Both the position numbers and the translations under genes were made by a program. The notes beneath the pieces are model-generated. The model made no database searches and was not told the DNA's origin. It saw only the letters and a list, made by a program, of their open reading frames with translations. 48,285 nt of DNA from Bacteroidaceae bacterium (GTDB lineage Bacteria > Bacteroidota > Bacteroidia > Bacteroidales > Bacteroidaceae): the NCBI GenBank assembly GCA_016280445.1, contig JAEEGS010000019.1:1-48285 (forward strand), written 5' to 3'. Shown here piece by piece: positions 15,946-22,559 of the stretch. Position 1 is the stretch's first letter. Every line of letters starts with the position of its first letter.

Positions 15946-16017
15946 CACTACCGTAATTACCTCACTGTCACTACCGTAATTACGTTCCTTCCACTACCGT
16001 AATTACCTCAGTGGAAG
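15946..16017. repeat. Three CACTACCGTAATTAC repeats at an exact 23-bp period
   Basis: The 15-mer CACTACCGTAATTAC starts at 15946, 15969 and 15992, separated by different 8-bp spacers. The last copy sits in the loop of a hairpin with stem CTTCCACT (15988-15995) / AGTGGAAG (16010-16017). A second array with the same 23-bp period and a related core lies at 31683-31758. Confidence 0.8.
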
Positions 16018-16083
16018 TGCGTATGAGAGGCACAGCGATATGCTGTCCTTCGCGAAGGAACAAATACAGGTATACACAACAAC

Positions 16084-16146
16084 GTCTGTTACACTTTTGT
16101 GTTGCTGAACAAAGTGTAACAGATGTGTAACAAAAGTGTAACAGAC
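16084..16146. repeat. GTGTAACA boxes at an 11-bp period with alternative hairpins
   Basis: GTGTAACA starts at 16114, 16125 and 16136, exactly 11 bp apart. Upstream, 16084-16100 is the exact reverse complement of 16130-16146 (17 bp), and apart from one bulged T also of 16109-16123. The first arm can therefore pair with either of two partners. This spacing is typical of protein-binding iterons stacked on one face of the helix. Confidence 0.75.
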
Positions 16147-16202
16147 AATTACAATACTTAATTTGCTGGGAATCTTATAATTACACCCAACTCCATCTTT
16201 CT

Positions 16203-16307
16203 TGTTACACTTGTACACTTTAAATGTGGAAAATTCAAGGTGTAAAGGAAAAAAGAAGGATTAGACAAAAAGGATGGAAAACAAGTGTAACATGTGTAAC
16301 TGTAACA
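16203..16307. repeat. Further GTGTAACA boxes, inverted
   Basis: TGTTACACTTGT (16203-16214) is the exact inverse of ACAAGTGTAACA (16281-16292). GTGTAACT at 16294 and CTGTAACA at 16300 follow, and GTGTAAAG lies at 16240. These extend the GTGTAACA cluster towards the 3' end of the neighbouring gene. Confidence 0.65.
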
Positions 16308-16378
16308 ACAACAGAAATGCCAGCTCACACAGAAAACACGGAAATTTCATTTGGGGAACACGAATGGTACGAATGGAG

Positions 16379-17461
16379 TTATTTGTGTGTTTGGCGCCAG
16401 AAGAAATGGTACCAGCGGAAGATGGGTTCCCAAAGACATTCGGAAGGGAAGTAGCGCATGAGGCGGATGTCGCGCATGAGGCGACGGATGTTCCTATCCC
16501 ATTGTGAGCCGCCATGCTCCACCCTTTGGTCGTAATGTCCGAAGTTGCCGGCTTGCATGATTTCATCCAGCACAAAGAGCCCCAAGCGCTCATCAGGCGG
16601 AACCAACAGGTATGTGTCTTCCAGAAGAAGCATCTCTTTCAGCACGTACATCACTGCGGTCGCTATCTTGTAGAGACCCAGATGTTTCAGCAGTCGTGTC
16701 TCTTTTGCCTGCTCTTCGGCGGTGAAACCTTGTTTCAGCACATAGTAATAATCGACAATCTGACGAAGTCCGATCCCTTCTTGGAGCAGGTGGTTGTAGA
16801 TGTGAAGCAGTTGGTAGATGCGGTTGAAAGCATGGGTAGGTATAGAAATGGTTCCTGCCTCATTGGGCAGATTCACTTCGTGCATGAACTGCTCGTCCTT
16901 CATTTCATCGAACCAACGTTGTATGCGCCGATTGTGAATCAGGTTGCTCATGAAGGAAGGACGGTAATGCACTTCCACGTCCACACCTTGAAAGGTTCCT
17001 GCATCCACGTGATGGTAGCACACCTTGGAGCAAGTGAATTCTTTTCTTGCAAATTTCAGCACCTTTTCTGTGCCTCCTTCCACCCAAATGTCGATGTCGC
17101 CACTCGACCGGATATAGGGAGCGGGATAGTTGAGCGTGTTCCCTTGCCCCTTCAAGATGCAGGTTCTGAAGCCTTGTTCCTTGAAACGTGCCGTCAATTC
17201 GGCCACTGTCTCGTTTTTCCGCTCATTGTTTTTACGGATTCTTTCACTGAGTACATACCATCTCAGGAGCAATCTCTGTTCGATTCCGACGGATGGACAT
17301 CGCTCTATCCCATAGAAGATGAGGCCCAATAGCGATTGCTGTTGGGCCTTCTCATAGATGCTTCTCCACTCGCTGGAAGAAAGGCGGGATGGCATTTCTT
17401 CCGATGCTCCGACGGAGAATCGGAGCACCTGGAAAAATTGATTGTTCGTGGATTGTGCCAA
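16379..17461 (-). CDS. NTP_transf_5-like nucleotidyltransferase-fold protein
   Basis: A 360-residue protein resembling the uncharacterised nucleotidyltransferases of PF14907. The key segment is LKGQGNTLNYPAPYIRSSGD followed by IDIWV (about residues 102-126), with the GD-x-D metal pattern, a downstream strand with DVEVHYRP, and a helical C-terminal half. In Bacteroidetes such proteins often accompany surface-polysaccharide genes, but none are nearby here. The start codon is TTG, preceded by AAGGAAGG; the first ATG would remove NNQFFQVLRFSVG, which fits the family's N-terminus. It follows the CE1-CE6 gene by 36 bp and may be cotranscribed. Confidence 0.75.
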   Translation of the reverse strand: MAQSTNNQFFQVLRFSVGASEEMPSRLSSSEWRSIYEKAQQQSLLGLIFYGIERCPSVGIEQRLLLRWYVLSERIRKNNERKNETVAELTARFKEQGFRTCILKGQGNTLNYPAPYIRSSGDIDIWVEGGTEKVLKFARKEFTCSKVCYHHVDAGTFQGVDVEVHYRPSFMSNLIHNRRIQRWFDEMKDEQFMHEVNLPNEAGTISIPTHAFNRIYQLLHIYNHLLQEGIGLRQIVDYYYVLKQGFTAEEQAKETRLLKHLGLYKIATAVMYVLKEMLLLEDTYLLVPPDERLGLFVLDEIMQAGNFGHYDQRVEHGGSQWDRNIRRLMRDIRLMRYFPSECLWEPIFRWYHFFWRQTHK

Positions 17462-17497
17462 CGTTCTGCCTTCCTTGAAAACGAATACTATCCTTGT

Positions 17498-19129
17498 TTA
17501 CTTCTTCAGCAACTGCAACATTACCTCCGCATAGCGCTTGCCCAGCATACGGTAGCCTTCAGCAGTGAAATGAAGGCCATCGGCTGCTCCCGGACAGTCG
17601 GCAGAAGACACGACATGTGCTGTTGGTATGGTTTTAGGAGTTTCAGCGATAACGCTGTTGTGTCCCCAACATACGCCACCCTTCTCGTGGGCAAGGAGTT
17701 CACCAATGAGGAGCGGTGTCTCTTCTGCCTTCAATCCGAGTTCGTTCAGCATACGTGTATAGACGAGGTTCACTCTTGCCGGCCAGTCTTGCTGTCCATT
17801 GTTGGTGCAACCCTGATGCAAGAGGATGCCCTTGATGACCCCCACTTTCTGTGCCTTCTTGGCCATGTCGATAAGGACGCGATAAGGGTTGTTGTCATAG
17901 TCGCGGCAGAAACCCTGCAACCAATTGGGAGACTTTGAGATGTAGTCGGCACATTTATCTTCGTCGAAGAGATCGATGGAACATCCACCGACAGCCACAT
18001 TGATGACGCCCACCGTGATGTTCTCAGGCAGGTTCTCCACCATGGTGCGACCGAAGTAGTCGGCAGGTGTGAGTCCTGTATGATTGCGGCAAAGTGGAGG
18101 ATAGGCCACATACCAGTTGCCCTTTGTGCGCTCCAGAGAAGGCATGTCCACTGCTGCCATCATGCGGAAACGGGGATTCACGTTTTCACGATCCTGCGGT
18201 TCTATGCGGGCATTTCCCTCCATGTTCGACTGTCCGAAACATAGGTAGATGTGGAAGTTGGGGTCGAAAGTGGTAGGTTGTTCCATCTGTCCACCCTCGA
18301 ATTTGGCAGGTGCAGGTGCCTGCACTTGTTGCAGTTCCTTCACATCGGAGAGTTTGAAGCGTTTGCAGAAGTTCCATATTTCGGTGGCATTGCCTGCCTC
18401 TGGGCAGTGGCCTCCATCCCGATAAGAGAAGAGTTCCACCACGCTGCCGTTTTGGTCGCTGCTCCACACTTCCTTGTCACCCGTGTACTGGCGGCCTGTG
18501 CTGTAGTTCTCCAGTTTGATGTAGGTGGTGAATTGGTTCATCTTGGCCATATTTTCCACATAATCATGAATTTTATACTGTTCATACTTGAACACATCGT
18601 CAGCATAGGCATGACAATGGATGATGTTGACTGCCTTTTTGCACTTTGTCCAAGGCTGTTCAACGAACTGCACACCACTCGTCGGAGCGAAAGCGGCAAT
18701 CTTATCCTGCACAGCAGCCATGCTGTGATACATCAACATGGAGCCCATCGAGAAGCCCGACCAATATACACGTTGACGGTCAATGCCATGACGAGAAGCC
18801 ATTTCGTCAATTGTCTGCACGACAAAGTTCTGGTCTTTCGTTCCACCGATGTCCCATGTGTTGCCATCGCTACGCAGATAGGCCACCACAAATTTTGCGG
18901 TGTCGACCAAATTGAAGAACTGGTCGTGTTCATACTGATATTCGGGGTTCTGGTTCATACCGTGTGTCACAATCATAAGCGGCATGTTCTTCTTGGCCTT
19001 ATCGGGGGTGAACACCACCATGTTACGCGACTGACCATTGACGGTTATATCCACACTCTCCTTTTTGTAAGCATTGACAAAAAGAGAGACCATCCAAGCG
19101 ATGGCGAGAAAGAAAAATTTGTACTTCAT
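17498..19129 (-). CDS. Secreted two-domain acetyl/feruloyl esterase (CE1-CE6 type)
   Basis: A 543-residue exported protein with signal MKYKFFFLAIAWMVSLFVNA. Domain 1 (about residues 25-260) is an alpha/beta hydrolase of the esterase-D/CE1 type: oxyanion strand MIVTHGMNQNP, nucleophile Ser127 in GFSMG, and a catalytic-His candidate at GGHCPE. A Pro/Ala linker follows. Domain 2 (about 290-540) is an SGNH hydrolase of the CE6 type: Ser301 in CFGQSNMEG, GGCSID, and the DGLHFTAEGY Asp/His pair. Enzymes that join CE1 and CE6 modules are known from Bacteroidetes and remove acetyl or feruloyl groups from xylan. Its own -7 box is at 19155-19163. Confidence 0.85.
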   Translation of the reverse strand: MKYKFFFLAIAWMVSLFVNAYKKESVDITVNGQSRNMVVFTPDKAKKNMPLMIVTHGMNQNPEYQYEHDQFFNLVDTAKFVVAYLRSDGNTWDIGGTKDQNFVVQTIDEMASRHGIDRQRVYWSGFSMGSMLMYHSMAAVQDKIAAFAPTSGVQFVEQPWTKCKKAVNIIHCHAYADDVFKYEQYKIHDYVENMAKMNQFTTYIKLENYSTGRQYTGDKEVWSSDQNGSVVELFSYRDGGHCPEAGNATEIWNFCKRFKLSDVKELQQVQAPAPAKFEGGQMEQPTTFDPNFHIYLCFGQSNMEGNARIEPQDRENVNPRFRMMAAVDMPSLERTKGNWYVAYPPLCRNHTGLTPADYFGRTMVENLPENITVGVINVAVGGCSIDLFDEDKCADYISKSPNWLQGFCRDYDNNPYRVLIDMAKKAQKVGVIKGILLHQGCTNNGQQDWPARVNLVYTRMLNELGLKAEETPLLIGELLAHEKGGVCWGHNSVIAETPKTIPTAHVVSSADCPGAADGLHFTAEGYRMLGKRYAEVMLQLLKK

Positions 19130-19154
19130 TGAGGTTTTGGTATTTTAACTTTTT

Positions 19155-19163
19155 GCAAAGTTA
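19155..19163 (-). promoter_or_regulatory. -7 box for the CE1-CE6 gene
   Basis: TAACTTTGC on the minus strand, 25 bases upstream of the ATG at 19129. No strong -33 box is visible. Confidence 0.55.
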
Positions 19164-19288
19164 CGGAAAACCCGATAGATACGATTTCCGTGTTTGTTTC
19201 ATTTATTTGTGTGCATGTCACATTTCCTCTTCCCTACAGACTCAGCAGGCGTGATGTGGCCACAAAAAACAAAAAAAAGACTCTTGTA

Positions 19289-19321
19289 TTTTGTGATTGT
19301 GTCCGATTTGCATTACCTTTG
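19289..19321 (+). promoter_or_regulatory. Bacteroidetes-type promoter for the nucleosidase gene
   Basis: TTTTG (19289-19293) and TACCTTTG (19314-19321) with a 20-bp spacer that contains TGTCCGATTTG, as in the promoter at 15174. Transcription would start near 19327, about 25 bases before the ATG at 19352. Confidence 0.7.
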
Positions 19322-19351
19322 TACGCACAACTTCATAATTCTGTACAAGAC

Positions 19352-20101
19352 ATGAAAAGAATATGCTATGTAGTGGCGATGCAGGCTGAAGCAAAGCCGT
19401 TCATTGACCGCTATAACATTCAAGAAAAAGAGGGATTTTTCTCCCCCCTTCCTTGCCGGCTCTATGAGGGAGAGGTGGAAGGCATTCTCCTTGACGTGGT
19501 GCTGAACGGGCAAGAACATGGCAGTGATCTCATCGGTTGCGAGGCTGCCACGGTGGCCACGCTCAGTGCCATTCAGCGGTTGCATCCCGACCTTGTGATT
19601 AACTCAGGCACCTGTGGCGGCTTCGGTTCTAACGGAGCCAACATCGCAGACGTGTACATCGGGAATGGCGTGATGTTTCACGACCGGCGTGTACCAGGTG
19701 ATGATACTTGGGGCACCCAAAGCCTTGGCAATTATCCCGTGTGGGAAGGCTGTCAAACTCTGGCAAAAACGTTAGGTTTCAAAATGGGGAAGGTGACCAC
19801 TGGCTCCTCGCTCGACATGCAACCCTGCGACCTCGACATCATCCGCACTCACGGCGGCCAGCTGAAAGACATGGAAGGAGCCGCTATCGGCTTCGTCTGT
19901 TCCCTCTTCCAAGTGCCCATCCTCTATGTGAAGTCGGTGACCGACCTTTGTGATAGCGGTGCTGAAACCTTCGAGGAGTTCTCACGCAACCTCAAGCAGG
20001 CTTGCGAAGCACTCCGTGTGGCAAACGAGCAGGTGATTGGATACCTTGCTCAATCGTTCTCTTCTTCCAACGAGAAGAACGAACTGCCGTCGAAGCAATG
20101 A
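19352..20101 (+). CDS. mtnN: 5'-methylthioadenosine/S-adenosylhomocysteine nucleosidase family protein
   Basis: A 249-residue nucleoside phosphorylase/hydrolase-fold protein. It shows VVAMQAEAKPFI, the INSGTCGGFGSN loop, GKVTTGSSLDM and the substrate-binding LKDMEGAAIGFV motif (the conserved MEGAA of MTA/SAH nucleosidases), followed by VKSVTDL. It would cleave methylthioadenosine or S-adenosylhomocysteine, recycling products of SAM-dependent reactions. The start at 19352 is fixed by the promoter just upstream. Its 3' end overlaps the end of the convergent PurF-like gene by 52 bp. The precise substrate is not certain. Confidence 0.8.
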   Translation: MKRICYVVAMQAEAKPFIDRYNIQEKEGFFSPLPCRLYEGEVEGILLDVVLNGQEHGSDLIGCEAATVATLSAIQRLHPDLVINSGTCGGFGSNGANIADVYIGNGVMFHDRRVPGDDTWGTQSLGNYPVWEGCQTLAKTLGFKMGKVTTGSSLDMQPCDLDIIRTHGGQLKDMEGAAIGFVCSLFQVPILYVKSVTDLCDSGAETFEEFSRNLKQACEALRVANEQVIGYLAQSFSSSNEKNELPSKQ

Positions 20102-21531
20102 GTGCACACCTGACACTTCTCCAGACCTATCGCTTTCACAATCGTCTCCAGCGATGAGAACTTGAGGCTGTCCAGATTCAGACGACGTGCTATCTCCGCC
20201 ACCATCGCCTTGTATTCAGGCGAGTTGGTGGTGGCGTATGCTTTAATGCGTTCTGCCGGCACCTCCACATTCTGTGCTGTCTGCGCATCAGCCAGCATAG
20301 TTGCAGTGCGGGAGTGAGTCTCCAAGTCCTTGATAACACGGCGTGTGACGAGTTCCAATTCTGACTTGCTTGCCGAGAAATTCACGAATGGGCAAGCATA
20401 AATCAGCGGTGGACAAGCTATGCGCATATGCACTTCCTTCGCGCCCAGTTCCTTCAACACTTTCGTGTTCTCCCTCAGCTGTGTACCTCTCACGATGGAG
20501 TCATCGCAGAAGAGACAACGTTTGCCACGCAACATTTCCTTATTCGGAATGAGTTTCATCTTTGCCACGAGGTTACGCACCTCCTGGTTTGGTGGCATGA
20601 ACGAACGTGGCCAAGTGGGTGTGTACTTGCTGATGCCACGGCGGTATGGAATCTTGCTTCCTGCGCTATAGCCCACAGCCATGCCAATGCCTGAGTCGGG
20701 GATACCACCCACGCAATCCACCTCCACGTCATCTTCCTCGCCCATCACACGACCCGTCTCAAAGCGAACATCCTCCACATTCTTGCCCTCATAACTTGAG
20801 GTGGGGAAACCATAGTATATCCACAAGAAGGCACACATCTGCATCCGCTTGTTCGGCTTGCGCAACTGCTCCATGCCGTCGGCCCTCAACCGCACAATCT
20901 CACCTGGCCCCACATAATAAGTCGTCTCATAACCCAAATTCGGGAATGCCGTGTTCTCGCTCGTGACGGCCATAGCGCCCTCTTTCTGTCCAACCACAAT
21001 GGGTGTGCGCCCCCATGCGTCACGTGCAGCAATGATGCCGTCTTCCGTGAGCAGCAACATGGAACAAGAGCCTTTGACCGTACGGAACACATTCTCGATG
21101 CCGTCCACAAAACTCTTTCCCTGCACGATCAGCACACCTATCAGTTCCGTCGGATTGATCTTTCCTGACGAAAACTCTGATAGATACATGTTCTCCTCCA
21201 ACAGTTTGTCGGCAATCTCCTCCATATTGTTGATTTTCGCCACCGTCACAATGGCAAAGCGTCCCAAGTGACTGTTGAAGAGCATCGGCTGTGCATCGGT
21301 GTCGCTGATGATACCAATACCTGCCTCGCCTTCAAACTTGGACAGTTCTGCCTCAAAACGTGTACGAAAATAAGTGCTCTCAAGATTGTGGATGGCGCGG
21401 TAAAAACCTCTTTCTTTGCTGTAAGAAGCCATACCTCCGCGTCGTGTGCCGAGGTGCGACTGATAGTCAGTGCCATAGAAAAGGTCTGCCGCACATTTCT
21501 CCATTGATACGGTTCCGAAAAAACCTCCCAT
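20050..21531 (-). CDS. PurF-like amidophosphoribosyltransferase homolog without the N-terminal cysteine
   Basis: A 493-residue protein with an Ntn-glutaminase-like N-terminal domain and a phosphoribosyltransferase C-terminal domain. PurF normally starts Met-Cys-Gly, and that Cys becomes the glutaminase nucleophile. Here the protein starts MGGFFGTVSMEKCAADLFYG, with Gly in that place, while the following SHLGTRRGG and GIGIISDTDAQP segments keep the fold. The PRPP site LFCDDSIVRGTQ is intact. The C-terminus has a Cys-rich motif (EKCQVCTHCFDGSSFF) of unknown role. It cannot use glutamine in the standard way; it might use free ammonia, a partner glutaminase, or do something else. A true purF is expected elsewhere in the genome. 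Confidence 0.82.
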   Translation of the reverse strand: MGGFFGTVSMEKCAADLFYGTDYQSHLGTRRGGMASYSKERGFYRAIHNLESTYFRTRFEAELSKFEGEAGIGIISDTDAQPMLFNSHLGRFAIVTVAKINNMEEIADKLLEENMYLSEFSSGKINPTELIGVLIVQGKSFVDGIENVFRTVKGSCSMLLLTEDGIIAARDAWGRTPIVVGQKEGAMAVTSENTAFPNLGYETTYYVGPGEIVRLRADGMEQLRKPNKRMQMCAFLWIYYGFPTSSYEGKNVEDVRFETGRVMGEEDDVEVDCVGGIPDSGIGMAVGYSAGSKIPYRRGISKYTPTWPRSFMPPNQEVRNLVAKMKLIPNKEMLRGKRCLFCDDSIVRGTQLRENTKVLKELGAKEVHMRIACPPLIYACPFVNFSASKSELELVTRRVIKDLETHSRTATMLADAQTAQNVEVPAERIKAYATTNSPEYKAMVAEIARRLNLDSLKFSSLETIVKAIGLEKCQVCTHCFDGSSFFSLEEEND

Positions 21532-21556
21532 AAAAATATTCTGTTTTAATTCGGCT

Positions 21557-21565
21557 GCAAAGGTA
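21557..21565 (-). promoter_or_regulatory. -7 box for the PurF-like gene
   Basis: TACCTTTGC on the minus strand, 25 bases upstream of the ATG at 21531. The region where a -33 box would lie overlaps the inverted repeat at 21574-21673. Confidence 0.55.
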
Positions 21566-21573
21566 GTGATTTT

Positions 21574-21673
21574 AAGTGAAAAGTGAAAAGTGAAAAGTGA
21601 AAAATCTAAGTTGCTCAGCATCCGAATAGCAAGTAATATAGATTTTTCACTTTTCACTTTTCACTTTTCACTT
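21574..21673. repeat. 35-bp perfect inverted repeat built from AAGTGAA heptamers
   Basis: The left arm (21574-21608) is four copies of AAGTGAA plus AAATCTA. The right arm (21639-21673) is its exact reverse complement. The 30-base centre contains a smaller TTGCT...AGCAA pair. It lies between the divergent PurF-like gene and the ATPase gene and covers the -33 positions of both promoters. In either direction the RNA would form a very stable hairpin. Both arms are open in frame, which is why the two genes appear to have near-identical N-terminal extensions. Confidence 0.9.
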
Positions 21674-21681
21674 ATTTTCTT

Positions 21682-21690
21682 TATCTTTGC
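21682..21690 (+). promoter_or_regulatory. -7 box for the ATPase-TOPRIM pair
   Basis: TATCTTTGC, 23 bases upstream of the ATG at 21713. The matching -33 position falls in the right arm of the 35-bp inverted repeat. Confidence 0.55.
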
Positions 21691-21712
21691 GACATCAAAA
21701 CCTACAAGAACC

Positions 21713-22555
21713 ATGAGAAAAAGAGGTGACTACATTCAGAGCATCGAGATTCAGGCACTCTGGAAGGGTGGCAGGCACATCACGTGGGAACTGCAACCCG
21801 ATGTGAACATTCTGAGCGGCATCAACGGAGTGGGAAAAAGCACCATCATCAACCACTCGGCACGTATGCTAGATGCTATCGACAGGGGCGAGTTGGCTCC
21901 AGGCGATGCACCACAAGGCGTGAAAATCAAGTTGATGCCTGAAGATGCCACTTACATCAAGTTTGACGTCATCCGTTCCTTTGACAGGCCTTTGCTCCAT
22001 AGCGACCTGCTGGAGAAACTGTCCGACTCGCGCGTAAAGACTGAGCTCGACTGGCAAATCTACCGGTTGCAGAAGCGGTTTCTCGACTATCAGGTGAACA
22101 TCGGCAACCGCATCATCGAACTGCTCACCTCCGGCAATCCTGATGACCAAGGGAAAGCTGCTGAGGTGAGTGCGCCCAAGACGCAGTTTCAGGACATGAT
22201 TGACGAGCTCTTTGCCGACACCCACAAAAAGATTGACCGCAAGAGCAACGAAATACAGTTCATCCAAACCAACAGCAACGGTGGCACCGAAATCATCACT
22301 CCCTATCAACTTTCTAGCGGTGAGAAGCAGATGCTGGCCATCTTACTCACCGTGCTGGTTGAGAACCGTGAGCCTTATGCCCTATTGATGGACGAACCTG
22401 AGATTTCTCTCCACATTGACTGGCAACAACGGCTCATCGACCTCATCCGCCAGCTCAACCCTAACGTCCAAATCATTCTCTCGACCCACTCCCCCGCCCT
22501 CATCATGGACGGCTGGATGGGGAACGTGACCGAAGTGGGAGACATTAGTAATTAA
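21713..22555 (+). CDS. ABC-type AAA ATPase (OLD/RecF-like)
   Basis: A 280-residue soluble ATPase. Walker A is GINGVGKST (residues 36-44), the signature is LSSGEKQM (200-207), Walker B is ALLMDEPEISLH (223-234) and the H-loop is LSTHSPALI (256-264). The insert between Walker A and the signature is short (about 155 residues) and helical, so this is a compact ATPase without a long SMC-like arm or membrane parts. It is followed 4 bp later by the DUF4435 protein. In known conflict systems, such stand-alone ABC ATPases gate a neighbouring nuclease. The start at 21713 excludes an extension derived from the inverted repeat. Confidence 0.88.
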   Translation: MRKRGDYIQSIEIQALWKGGRHITWELQPDVNILSGINGVGKSTIINHSARMLDAIDRGELAPGDAPQGVKIKLMPEDATYIKFDVIRSFDRPLLHSDLLEKLSDSRVKTELDWQIYRLQKRFLDYQVNIGNRIIELLTSGNPDDQGKAAEVSAPKTQFQDMIDELFADTHKKIDRKSNEIQFIQTNSNGGTEIITPYQLSSGEKQMLAILLTVLVENREPYALLMDEPEISLHIDWQQRLIDLIRQLNPNVQIILSTHSPALIMDGWMGNVTEVGDISN

Positions 22556-22559
22556 GAAT

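Larger units (their letters stand above)
15796..16378. other. 583-bp non-coding stretch with two repeat clusters
   Basis: I find no convincing gene here; the short frames at 16003-16218 and 16224-16454 are low-complexity and cross the repeats. The stretch holds a -7 box near 15830, three CGTAATTAC motifs at 23-bp spacing (15946-16017) and at least six GTGTAACA boxes in both orientations (16084-16307). It lies between the TIGR04076-like gene and the end of the NTP_transf_5-like gene, both on the minus strand. Confidence 0.7.

Noticed and set aside
15946..16006. Possible mini-CRISPR (three 15-bp repeats with 8-bp spacers)
   Set aside because: Repeats and spacers are far too short, and no cas genes are nearby. 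A protein-binding or dispersed intergenic repeat fits better.
16003..16454. Short frames across the GTGTAACA repeats (71 and 76 residues)
   Set aside because: They consist largely of translated repeats, have no start context and overlap the end of the neighbouring gene.
18251..19132. 293-residue plus-strand open frame opposite the CE1-CE6 gene
   Set aside because: The CE1-CE6 protein has complete catalytic motifs. The shadow frame is His-rich from reverse-complement codons and has no family features.
21532..21712. N-terminal extensions of the PurF-like and ATPase genes that look alike (MKSEKS...)
   Set aside because: Both extensions are translations of the two arms of the same inverted repeat and contain the -7 boxes of the genes, so they are artefacts.
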